64,000 bases of DNA from Polaribacter sp. ALD11 (GTDB lineage Bacteria > Bacteroidota > Bacteroidia > Flavobacteriales > Flavobacteriaceae), in contig NZ_CP025119.1 in assembly GCF_002831685.1 (NCBI RefSeq), forward strand, positions 2,564,001-2,628,000. The letters are read 5' to 3'. Positions within the stretch are counted from its first letter, which is position 1. The number at the start of each line of letters is the position of its first letter. Under the pieces are notes generated by a model. That model worked only from the letters and a program-made list of their open reading frames with translations, did not search any database and was not told where the DNA came from. A program made the translations under genes and the position numbers. Positions 52,251-60,184 of this stretch are shown one piece after another.

Positions 52251-54764
52251 ATGAAAAAAATTACGTTACTTTTTGTGTTTTTATTTACTGTTTCAGTAAT
52301 TTCTGCACAAAAAACACCTAAACCAAATTACAGAGCTGCTGCTAAGTTTTCCCCGAAAAACCTAGCGAAAATGGTACACTCTACAAGTGTGAGTCCGCAT
52401 TGGTTAAAAAAAGGAAATCGTTTCTGGTATTCTTACAAAACCTCAGAAGGTTCTAATTATTATATAGTTGATGCAGATAAAAAATCTAAAAAACTATTAT
52501 TTGACAATGTTAAAATGGCAAAATGGTTAACAGAAATAACCAAAGATCCTTATGATGCCAAACATTTACCGCGTTTCAGTTTTAAATTTAATGAAGCCGA
52601 AAATGCAATTCGTTTTAGGGTAACCTCAACAGAAGAAGTTGCAGTTATTGATGATAAAAAGGACGACGAAAAAGAAGAAATAGAGAAAGATTCTACTTCA
52701 ATAAAAAAGGAAAAAAATAAGAAGCCTAAAATGGAGCCAAAAGTCTACCATTTAGAATACCGATTGGGTGGAAATGGCTTAACAATTATTGATACTAAAA
52801 AGAAAGAAAAAGAAGATTGGAAGAAGTGGGCAAATGTTGCACCAGACAGTTCTATCGTTTTATATTCTAAGAATTACAATTTATATTGGATGGATAAGAT
52901 GAACTTTAAAAAGTTTATCAAAAATGAAAAAGATAGTACCGTTGTAGAAAACCAATGGACTAAAGATGGTGAAGAAAACTACGGTTATGGTGGTGGTTCT
53001 AGAGAAGATAATGTAGACAAAGAGAAGAATAAAGACAAAAGAAAAGGGGTTTGGGGAACTTGGTCTCACGATTCTAAAAAGTTTGTTTTTCAAAAGTCTG
53101 ATTCTAGACATATTAAAGATTTATGGGTAATTAATTCTACAGGTAAGAAAAGACCAACTTTAGAAACCTATAAATATCACATGCCAGGTGAACAAGAGTA
53201 TTACAAATCTGAATTATTAATTTTTGATATTCCTACAAAATCGCATGTAAAAGTAGCTTTAGATACTATTAAACAACAAAGTATTTCTGTTTTTAGAGCA
53301 TCTAGAAAACAATCTAGTAGAGATGACGATTTTAAACCTTCTTTATTACTTTCTAAGAAAGGGAAAATTTATTTTAGTGTAATCTCTAGAGATCGTAAAA
53401 AATATGATATTAATGTTGCAGACCTAAATACAGGTGAATATAAAACCTTAATAGAAGAACGTTTTAATACATATATAGAATCGCGTCCGTTAATTTTGTT
53501 AAACAATGAAACAGAAATGTTGCACTGGGCAGAAAGAGATGGTTGGGCACACTTCTATTTATATGATACAGATGGAAACTTAAAAAATCAGGTTACAGAA
53601 GGTAGTTACCATGTTGATGGTTTTGCAGGTTTAGACGAGAAATCTAGAACTCTTTACTTTACAGCAAATGGAGTAGATACAACGCAAGATCCTTATTATT
53701 TACATACGCATAAAATCAATTTAAACGGAAGTGGAATGCGTACTTTAGATACAGGAAATTTTACAGCAAGTTCTTCTATGACAGATTCTAATGAGTATTT
53801 TGTAAGTAATTATTCGAGAGTAAATACAGTACCAAAATCTGAATTAAGAAATGTTAATGGGAGAAAAGTAATGGATTTAGAAACTGCAGATTTGTCGCAA
53901 TTAATGGCTTCTGGTTATAAATTTCCAGAACCTTTTAAAGTGAAAGCAGATGATGGAATTACAGATATTTACGGCGTAATGTATAAACCATTTGATCTAG
54001 ATTCTACAAAAGTATATCCGCTTTTAGAATACGTGTATCCTGGGCCGCAAACAGAAGCTGTAAACAAAGCTTTTTCTTACAGAATGGATAGGTTAGATAG
54101 AATGGCGCAAGTTGGTTTTGTGGTTATTACTTTAGGAAATAGAGGAGGGCATCCAGATCGTTCTAAATGGTATCATAATTATGGTTACGGAAATTTACGT
54201 GACTATGGTTTGGCAGATAAGAAATATGTTGCACAACAATTGGCAAACAAGCATGAATTTATAGATATTGAGAAAGTAGGAATTTATGGTCATTCTGGTG
54301 GAGGTTTTATGTCTACAGCAGCAATGTTAGTCTATCCAGATTTCTTTAAAGCAGCAGTTTCATCTGCCGGAAATCATGATAATAATGTGTATAATTCTTG
54401 GTGGAGTGAAACACATCATGGAGTTAAAGAAGAAATTGATGCGAAAGGAAAAATTTCTCATAAATATAAAATTGATGATAATCAATCTTTGGCAAAAAAC
54501 TTAAAAGGACATTTAATGTTGATTCATGGAGATATGGATAATAATGTAAATCCTGCTGGAACTATTAGAATGGCAAATGCATTAATTAAAGCAAATAAAC
54601 GTTTTAAATTTATGATTATGCCAGGACAAAGACATGGTTTTGGAAGCATGACAGAGTACTCTTTCTGGTTAAGAGCAGATCATTTTAGTAAGTACTTGCT
54701 AGGAAAAGAAGCTATGGATGCAGATATTTTGTATATGAATATGGATAAGCCGATGAATAAGTAA
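52251..54764 (+). CDS. Prolyl oligopeptidase family serine peptidase (S9, DPP-IV-like)
   Basis: The 837-residue secreted enzyme has a signal peptide (MKKITLLFVFLFTVSVISAQ). A DPP-IV-type propeller follows, interrupted by a charged insertion near 135-165 (many Asp, Glu, Lys). The C-terminal alpha/beta hydrolase has GHSGGGFMS (Ser nucleophile near 681), HGDMDNNVNP (Asp near 765) and GQRHGFG (His near 797). S9 peptidases release dipeptides or cleave after proline in the periplasm. It is monocistronic, with a hairpin terminator following. The charged insertion is not something I recognise from typical members. Confidence 0.92.
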   Translation: MKKITLLFVFLFTVSVISAQKTPKPNYRAAAKFSPKNLAKMVHSTSVSPHWLKKGNRFWYSYKTSEGSNYYIVDADKKSKKLLFDNVKMAKWLTEITKDPYDAKHLPRFSFKFNEAENAIRFRVTSTEEVAVIDDKKDDEKEEIEKDSTSIKKEKNKKPKMEPKVYHLEYRLGGNGLTIIDTKKKEKEDWKKWANVAPDSSIVLYSKNYNLYWMDKMNFKKFIKNEKDSTVVENQWTKDGEENYGYGGGSREDNVDKEKNKDKRKGVWGTWSHDSKKFVFQKSDSRHIKDLWVINSTGKKRPTLETYKYHMPGEQEYYKSELLIFDIPTKSHVKVALDTIKQQSISVFRASRKQSSRDDDFKPSLLLSKKGKIYFSVISRDRKKYDINVADLNTGEYKTLIEERFNTYIESRPLILLNNETEMLHWAERDGWAHFYLYDTDGNLKNQVTEGSYHVDGFAGLDEKSRTLYFTANGVDTTQDPYYLHTHKINLNGSGMRTLDTGNFTASSSMTDSNEYFVSNYSRVNTVPKSELRNVNGRKVMDLETADLSQLMASGYKFPEPFKVKADDGITDIYGVMYKPFDLDSTKVYPLLEYVYPGPQTEAVNKAFSYRMDRLDRMAQVGFVVITLGNRGGHPDRSKWYHNYGYGNLRDYGLADKKYVAQQLANKHEFIDIEKVGIYGHSGGGFMSTAAMLVYPDFFKAAVSSAGNHDNNVYNSWWSETHHGVKEEIDAKGKISHKYKIDDNQSLAKNLKGHLMLIHGDMDNNVNPAGTIRMANALIKANKRFKFMIMPGQRHGFGSMTEYSFWLRADHFSKYLLGKEAMDADILYMNMDKPMNK

Positions 54765-54792
54765 GTTAACAACTTCAATATAATTATTATTT

Positions 54793-54827
54793 ACCTGCAA
54801 GATTTTTAAAATTTTGCAGGTTTTTTT
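54793..54827 (+). terminator. Terminator after the S9 peptidase gene
   Basis: The sequence ACCTGCAA (54793-54800) pairs with TTGCAGGT (54814-54821), inside which ATTTT and AAAAT pair, followed by seven T. Confidence 0.85.
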
Positions 54828-54840
54828 ATGTTAAAAATAA

Positions 54841-54872
54841 TTCCTACAAAATCAAAAAAAACCTTGTAGGAA
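54841..54872 (-). terminator. Terminator of the M61 peptidase gene
   Basis: The sequence TTCCTACAA (54841-54849) pairs with TTGTAGGAA (54864-54872) and lies just past the M61 stop on the minus strand. Confidence 0.65.
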
Positions 54873-54878
54873 AATTAA

Positions 54879-56684
54879 TTATTTAGCAGCTAACCAAGCT
54901 GTTCTGTTTTTTAAGACTTCCGTAGATAATTTCTCTTTTTCGATTACAGAGATTAAATACTTGTTGTCTTTTTGAAGAGTTAATTTGGTTGTTTTTTCAA
55001 CCCCATAATGCTTAAAAATAATTTCTATTTCATCACCAATTTTTGTGTTTTTTAATGCAGAAGAAACATCATCTTTATTAGCTACACTCATTTTATCTAT
55101 AGACAAAATGGTATCACCTTTGTCTAGACCAGCTTTGTAAAGAGAGCTTCCCTTTTTTGGGTTTCCACTAATGTTTGTTCCGTTTAAAAATGATTCGAAA
55201 TCGCTTTTTACTTCTTTTTGTTCAATAGAAACTCCAACGGAAGCAAATAATTTTTCGTAGTCTGGTCTGTTACTTTTGTAGATATAATTATTAAAAAACT
55301 GATTTCCGAATTCATCACCAGCAAATTCATTTAAAGCATCATTAAGGTTTTTATTCGTGTATGGTTTTTCATCTTTTCCATGCTTTTCCCAAACAGATTT
55401 CATAAAATCATCTAAATTTTTACCTTCATTTCTTAAGGATAAATCCAATGCTAAACCCAAAACACTTCCGTAAGAATAATAAGAAATAAACGTGTTTTCT
55501 CTATTTACAGGGTCTACAGAAGTTGCAGCATCTACAAACGGAGCTTGATAACTCATTTCAATAGGGTTAAAAACTTGTCTTGCAGGAGAATTCCATACAT
55601 AATTAAATGTTCCGTTTAATCCGTTAATATACTCTTCATTGGTAATGAGTTCTGCTCTACATAAAATTAAATTGGTGTAATAACTTGTAAAACCTTCTGC
55701 AAACCACAATTCACCACTCATATTTGCTGCGGTATAATCAAACGGTTCTAAAGACTTCGGGCGAATTCGCTCTACATTCCAGCAGTGAAAAAATTCGTGA
55801 GAAACGGTTCCAATATTATCTTTCATACCGCCATTAGCTAAACTTTTTGTGTTTGTTAAAATGGTTGAATTTCGATGTTCCATTCCATCACCAGATGCAT
55901 TTGGAATATAGCAAGCTAAAAACGTGTATTCATTAAAATCGAATTTTGGCAATTCGCCAAAAACAGCTTTTTGTTGCAATACTACTTTTTTTACTTTTTC
56001 AAAGTATTCGTCTAACTCCGTTTCTGTTCCGTTGTGATGTAATACAAAGTTTATTTTTTGATTATCAACTTCAAAAGAACGAACTTGATGGTTGCTAATT
56101 TCTGTAGGAGAATCCATAAAATACTGCAAATTTGGGGCAGAATAGGTGTTTTCTGATTCTTTTTTTAATTGCGTTGCTATTTTCCAGTTTAAATCTTTCC
56201 TTGTCTTAAAAGTAATTTCAATCGGATTTTCAGCATGTGATTTTGCAAACATAAACGTTGCAGGAATATTTAAATGCGCATGAGTTTCGTCTACTTGGGC
56301 GTAAGTTCCTCCACCACGATTTGCAAAAACAGTATAAGAAACATTTACAGTTCCGTCATGTTTTTCTACAATCCATTCATACGGATTTTGTCTTGTAATT
56401 TCTAAATCCTCCCCGTTACTATTTGTAGCTTTTACATTGTATACATTTTTAGCAAATTCATGAATTGCATATCTTCCAGGAGAAGATCTTGGCATTCTAA
56501 AGGTAAATTTACCATTAGAAATATCAGAAAAAAGAACGCTTACTTCAGCTTCATGATGGAGCGCGTTTTCAAAAGAAATATGATATTTTGTAGTCGATTT
56601 TTCTTTAACACTTTCATTTTTATCACAAGAAATAAAGAGGATAAAAAACGTAAGAAGTAGTGTTTTTAAAAAGGTAATTTTCAT
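54879..56684 (-). CDS. M61 family metallopeptidase lipoprotein with PDZ domain
   Basis: The 601-residue protein is a lipoprotein (hydrophobic segment then FISC with Cys at 20). It has an N-terminal beta-sandwich typical of M61 (YHISFENALHHEAEVSVLFS), the zinc-binding VSHEFFHCW (near 290-298) with a GELWFAEGFTSYY downstream Glu (near 325), and a PDZ domain (about 500-575; KAGLDKGDTILSIDKMS). M61 enzymes (glycyl aminopeptidases) trim N-terminal Gly/Ala or act in periplasmic proteolysis. A -7 element (TAGCTTTG) at 56709-56716 precedes it, so it need not be cotranscribed with the HTH gene upstream. Confidence 0.93.
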   Translation of the reverse strand: MKITFLKTLLLTFFILFISCDKNESVKEKSTTKYHISFENALHHEAEVSVLFSDISNGKFTFRMPRSSPGRYAIHEFAKNVYNVKATNSNGEDLEITRQNPYEWIVEKHDGTVNVSYTVFANRGGGTYAQVDETHAHLNIPATFMFAKSHAENPIEITFKTRKDLNWKIATQLKKESENTYSAPNLQYFMDSPTEISNHQVRSFEVDNQKINFVLHHNGTETELDEYFEKVKKVVLQQKAVFGELPKFDFNEYTFLACYIPNASGDGMEHRNSTILTNTKSLANGGMKDNIGTVSHEFFHCWNVERIRPKSLEPFDYTAANMSGELWFAEGFTSYYTNLILCRAELITNEEYINGLNGTFNYVWNSPARQVFNPIEMSYQAPFVDAATSVDPVNRENTFISYYSYGSVLGLALDLSLRNEGKNLDDFMKSVWEKHGKDEKPYTNKNLNDALNEFAGDEFGNQFFNNYIYKSNRPDYEKLFASVGVSIEQKEVKSDFESFLNGTNISGNPKKGSSLYKAGLDKGDTILSIDKMSVANKDDVSSALKNTKIGDEIEIIFKHYGVEKTTKLTLQKDNKYLISVIEKEKLSTEVLKNRTAWLAAK

Positions 56685-56708
56685 AAGGTTGAGTTTTTAG
56701 AAATCACC

Positions 56709-56716
56709 CAAAGCTA
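56709..56716 (-). promoter_or_regulatory. -7 promoter element for the M61 peptidase gene
   Basis: The minus strand reads TAGCTTTG, matching TAnnTTTG, 24 bp upstream of the ATG at 56684. Confidence 0.45.
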
Positions 56717-56728
56717 CATAAAAAAGAG

Positions 56729-56935
56729 CTAACCTTTTACATATTCTAAAATATCTGCTGGTTGGCAATCCAACGCTTCACAAATAGCTTCTAAAGTAGA
56801 AAATCGAACTGCTTTTGCTTTGCCCGATTTTAAGATGGATAAATTAGCGGTAGTGATACCAATAATTTCTGCCAACTCTTTGCTACGCATTTTTCTTTTG
56901 GCAAGCATAATGTCTAAGTTTACTATAATTGCCAT
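56729..56935 (-). CDS. Small XRE/Cro-type HTH regulator
   Basis: The 68-residue protein is a single helix-turn-helix domain: MLAKRKMRSKELAEIIGITTANLSILKSGKAKAVRF with the two recognition helices near 19-24 and 28-38, then STLEAICEALDCQPADILEYV. It is of the type paired with DUF2975 membrane proteins. It starts 2 nt after the stop of the DUF2975 gene, so the two are an operon. I infer control of its own operon, or a membrane-linked regulator; targets are unknown. Confidence 0.88.
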   Translation of the reverse strand: MAIIVNLDIMLAKRKMRSKELAEIIGITTANLSILKSGKAKAVRFSTLEAICEALDCQPADILEYVKG

Positions 56936-56937
56936 AA

Positions 56938-57441
56938 TTATATGGTTAAGTCGTTTTCTCGTTTTGTCTTTTTTGCAATTTTGAATACTTCACTTAATAT
57001 TAAGAAGAATAAGCCTAAACAAATAATTACTAAATGCTGATTCAACCCAAACTCTAAAGTTATTTTTTGTTCAAAATAAATTTTACTTATTATTGAAATT
57101 GTTAATGAAATGAAACCAGAAATTATAAGTAGATTTCCTGTTTGTTGAAACGATTTTATAACAGTTGCTTCAAATATTTTCACTCTTATAAAGTGATTTA
57201 ATATTTTTCTAAAGAAATATAAAGCGGCAATAATTAATAAATAATTTAAGGCAGAAATTACAAACAATACTTTTGACAGCAGATCATTTTGGTTGATGAT
57301 TGCAGCGTTTATTTTTATATTAAAATCAGTTAAATCAATAAAGAAAACCGCAAATGAAAAGCCAACGATTAATACTATTATTGGCATCGAAAATATCCAA
57401 AGTAAATCTACAATTGCTTTTAAAATAGTAATTTTTCGCAT
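56938..57441 (-). CDS. DUF2975 family membrane protein
   Basis: From the ATG at 57441 the protein has 167 residues and four hydrophobic helices (about 12-34, 58-80, 104-124 and 135-152), with a charged tail, KKTKREN. This is the DUF2975 layout. A frame open to 57492 would add 17 residues, but the promoter at 57465-57492 lies there. Its partner is the small HTH protein 2 nt downstream. The function of the pair is unknown; one idea is that the membrane protein senses a signal and affects the regulator. Confidence 0.82.
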   Translation of the reverse strand: MRKITILKAIVDLLWIFSMPIIVLIVGFSFAVFFIDLTDFNIKINAAIINQNDLLSKVLFVISALNYLLIIAALYFFRKILNHFIRVKIFEATVIKSFQQTGNLLIISGFISLTISIISKIYFEQKITLEFGLNQHLVIICLGLFFLILSEVFKIAKKTKRENDLTI

Positions 57442-57464
57442 ATTTATTATATAATTTAACACTA

Positions 57465-57492
57465 CAAATATATAATAATTATTGATAAACAA
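57465..57492 (-). promoter_or_regulatory. Promoter (-33/-7) of the DUF2975-HTH operon
   Basis: On the minus strand, TTG (57490-57492), a 17-bp spacer and TATATTTG (57465-57472) match both promoter elements and the permitted spacing; the start codon is 24 bp downstream of the -7. Confidence 0.65.
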
Positions 57493-57547
57493 TAATAAAA
57501 TACTTTAAAATGATAATTATTTAATTTTAGTGAAAAAATAAATTGAA

Positions 57548-57586
57548 ATAAAAAGACCTCACAGGATTTTAAAATCTGTGAGGTCT
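57548..57586 (-). terminator. Terminator of the Bax-inhibitor-1-like gene (ACCTCACAG hairpin)
   Basis: AGACCTCACAG (57554-57564) and CTGTGAGGTCT (57576-57586) pair perfectly, with A before and, on the minus strand, a T-run after. The same core (AACCTCACA/TGTGAGGTT) forms the tolC terminator at 20085. Confidence 0.8.
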
Positions 57587-57614
57587 AGAATAATTTATAT
57601 TCTTAAATTAAGTC

Positions 57615-58316
57615 TTAATCTCTAGACATAAATATGGATAATACATACCAAAAAAGTAACATTAAAGAAGCGAATAAACCTAAGGAAGCAGGAATATAAT
57701 CTTCCGTTCCGTATTTATTTACCAAGTTAGAAGTTTGATACAAAATAGAGCCAGCAGCCAAAACACACATTCCAACAGAGAACCACAAACCTAAATCGAA
57801 ACCAAATAAAGAGCCTGCAACGATTAAACCCATAGCTATAAAAAAACCAACTGTTAAACCTGCTTTTAAGAAAGAAAAATCTTTTTTGGTTATAAAAACT
57901 ACTGCAGAAATACCTGCAAATAAAGCCAAAGTAACAATTGCTGCTTGCTGCACTAATTCAGCACTTTCAGTATAATAAATTGCGATGTATAAAAGCGGTA
58001 CAAAAATAATTGCTTGTGCAAAAACGTATAAAGCATACGCCATGTATTGTATATTTTTATCGGCAGTTTTTAAAACAGTACTTTCTGCATAGCTAGTAAC
58101 AAACATAAAACCACCTAACATTACCAGCCAACGCCAACCTTGTGTCATAGACATCATAAAATTTACAATTGTATCGCTTTGTAATAGTAAATATTCAAAA
58201 AGTACAAATAATAGCACGCCACCAGCAACGTGTGCGTATGTTTTTTTATAAAATGCAACACGAACCTCATTTGTAGATTCGATTAACAATACTTTGTTTC
58301 CAAAAGTGTTTTCCAT
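57615..58316 (-). CDS. Bax inhibitor-1/YccA family membrane protein
   Basis: The 233-residue protein has seven predicted helices and family features: FYKKTYAHVAGGVLLFVLFEYL near residues 23-44, YMAYALYVFAQAIIFVPLLYIA near 91-112, and KAGLTVGFFIAMGLIVAGSLFGFDLGLWFSVGMCVLAAGSILYQTSNL near 152-199. BI-1 proteins are pH-sensitive cation/calcium-leak channels of the inner membrane or FtsH-associated; the bacterial role is not settled. It lies downstream of umuD after 65 nt on the same strand. Confidence 0.88.
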   Translation of the reverse strand: MENTFGNKVLLIESTNEVRVAFYKKTYAHVAGGVLLFVLFEYLLLQSDTIVNFMMSMTQGWRWLVMLGGFMFVTSYAESTVLKTADKNIQYMAYALYVFAQAIIFVPLLYIAIYYTESAELVQQAAIVTLALFAGISAVVFITKKDFSFLKAGLTVGFFIAMGLIVAGSLFGFDLGLWFSVGMCVLAAGSILYQTSNLVNKYGTEDYIPASLGLFASLMLLFWYVLSIFMSRD

Positions 58317-58381
58317 AGTTTTTTAAATTGATAAATAAAGATATTAATTTTGTTGAAAAGAAGGCTAAGTGAAGTAAAAAA

Positions 58382-58816
58382 TTATACTTTTTTTATGACA
58401 CTTGTTACAATTCCCCAAATCATAAAATCATTCTCTTCTGTGATGTTTATAATTGGGTAATTAGGGTTTTCTGGTTGTAACCAAACTTCATTTTTTTCTA
58501 CGCGTAAACGTTTTACGGTAAATTCGCCGTCTAAAAAACAGACAGCAATTTTATTGTTTGTAGGTTCTAAACTTCTGTCGATTACTAACAAATCATTATC
58601 ATCTAAACCAGCACCAATCATCGATTGACCTTTTACTTTTGCGAAAAAAGTAGCGTCTTTATTCTGAATTAGTTCATCATCTAAAGAAATTCTAGTTTCT
58701 CTAAAATCATCTGCAGGAGAAGGAAACCCAGCAGAAATGCCAACATCAACTAAAACAGCACCATTGCCAGTAGAAGTTTTAGGAGTAAAAAAAGTAAGTG
58801 TTTTTGATGTTTCCAT
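58382..58816 (-). CDS. umuD: UmuD-like autoproteolytic subunit of DNA polymerase V
   Basis: UmuD is cleaved on RecA filaments and then activates UmuC. The 144-residue protein has the LexA/UmuD layout: cleavage site Ala29-Gly30 (SAGFPSPADDF), nucleophile Ser65 in GQSMIGAG and general base Lys102 in FTVKRL. The spacing 29-65-102 is exactly that of E. coli UmuD (24-60-97) shifted by five. No DNA-binding domain is present, so it is not LexA. It is transcribed after umuC, the reverse of the usual order, with a 41-nt gap. Confidence 0.93.
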   Translation of the reverse strand: METSKTLTFFTPKTSTGNGAVLVDVGISAGFPSPADDFRETRISLDDELIQNKDATFFAKVKGQSMIGAGLDDNDLLVIDRSLEPTNNKIAVCFLDGEFTVKRLRVEKNEVWLQPENPNYPIINITEENDFMIWGIVTSVIKKV

Positions 58817-58857
58817 TCGTGCGCAAATTATAACTTTTCTTTAAACTTATTCGTATT

Positions 58858-60117
58858 TTATTTCACGATTAAAATTTCATTGATATTGGTTGTAAATTTA
58901 TTAGATAAACGCTCCTGACGCATTTTCCAAGTGCGCTGTAAATCTTGGTTTCCTAACTTAATTTTGTCTGCCTTAAACTTTTTGTTCAGTTTATCAATTG
59001 CAAACATTAAAGGTTTATGTTTCGGGTTTTCGCTTGAAAATAAATTTAATTGAAAATTATCATTTGGCACCAATCCTGTAACAATTACACCTGCTCTTTT
59101 GTATTTAACGCCCGGTTTAAAAATAGATTTTACAGCTGCTACAGCGGCATTTGCAATGGTTAAAGTAGAATTTGTTGGAGAAGAAAAAACAACAGTGGTA
59201 CTTTCTCTGTGTTGTTGAAGTTCTTTTTTATGCCGATCGCTAGAAAGTTGCACAATTAACATGTGACAACTCGATTCTTGATTCCGTAATTTTTCTGCAC
59301 AACTTGTTGCAAACGTAGAAATTCGTTCTTTTATATTATCGATATCAGAATAGGTGTATTCGAAACTTCTAGTAGTTGCAATCATTTTTTTAGAAGAAAC
59401 AGCTTCTTCTAAAGGTATTTTAGAAATGCCTTGTAAATCTTTTTGCAAACGCCATGCTACAATAGAAAATTCTTTTAAAACCCAATCACTAGAAAGTTGT
59501 GTGAAATCATACGCAGTAATACAACCTTTGTCTTGCAAACGCTTTTTTAACTGTCTTCCAATTCCCCAAACGTTGCCAATTTTTGTCCACTTTAAAGCCT
59601 TAATTCTTTTTTCTTCAGAATCTATAATACAAATTCCTTTAGACTGTTTGATATTCGAACGCGCAATTTTATTGGCAACTTTAGTTAGTGCTTTGGTTGG
59701 AGCAACGCCTACACAGGTAGGTATGCCTGTCCATTTTAAAATACGACTTCTAATTTTTGTTGCATATTCCTCTAAATTATAATTTTCAAAACCTTTCAAT
59801 TCTAAAAAAGATTCATCAATAGAATAGACTTCTACGTCTGGTGAAAAATCTGCTAAAATATTCATCACTCTAGCACTCATATCTCCGTACAAAGGATAAT
59901 TAGAAGACAAAACGGTAATATTGTTTGCTTTACAAAAGGCATCCCACTTAAAAATAGGCGCACCAAAAGGCAGTTGTAACTTCTTAGCTTCATCGCTCAT
60001 AGAAATAACACAACCATCATTATTGCTTAAAATAGCAACTGGTTTTCCTTGTAAATTGGGGTTGAAAACCCGCTCACAAGAAGCATAAAAATTATTACAA
60101 TCTACGAGTGCAAACAT
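58858..60117 (-). CDS. umuC: UmuC-like Y-family DNA polymerase V catalytic subunit
   Basis: UmuC performs error-prone translesion synthesis. The 419-residue protein opens MFALVDCNNFYASCERVFNPNL (metal-binding Asp6, FYASCER), then VAILSNNDGCVISMSDEAK, YSIDESFLEL near 99-108 (catalytic Asp-Glu), the GVAPTKALTKVANKIA thumb region, WGIGRQLKKRL and a little-finger domain, and has the C-terminal extension typical of UmuC versus DinB. The gene precedes umuD on the transcribed strand. I saw no obvious LexA box; none is well defined for this group. Confidence 0.95.
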   Translation of the reverse strand: MFALVDCNNFYASCERVFNPNLQGKPVAILSNNDGCVISMSDEAKKLQLPFGAPIFKWDAFCKANNITVLSSNYPLYGDMSARVMNILADFSPDVEVYSIDESFLELKGFENYNLEEYATKIRSRILKWTGIPTCVGVAPTKALTKVANKIARSNIKQSKGICIIDSEEKRIKALKWTKIGNVWGIGRQLKKRLQDKGCITAYDFTQLSSDWVLKEFSIVAWRLQKDLQGISKIPLEEAVSSKKMIATTRSFEYTYSDIDNIKERISTFATSCAEKLRNQESSCHMLIVQLSSDRHKKELQQHRESTTVVFSSPTNSTLTIANAAVAAVKSIFKPGVKYKRAGVIVTGLVPNDNFQLNLFSSENPKHKPLMFAIDKLNKKFKADKIKLGNQDLQRTWKMRQERLSNKFTTNINEILIVK

Positions 60118-60184
60118 GCTATAAAAGTATCAAAAAATAGCAAGCAAAATGGCGATGTTAATATCTTAATCTTCAAAAAAAAAA

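Noticed and set aside
56729..57441. Toxin-antitoxin pair (small HTH plus membrane protein)
   Set aside because: The DUF2975 protein is a four-helix membrane protein with no toxin motif, and the HTH protein is a plain regulator. I kept it as an unexplained regulatory pair instead.
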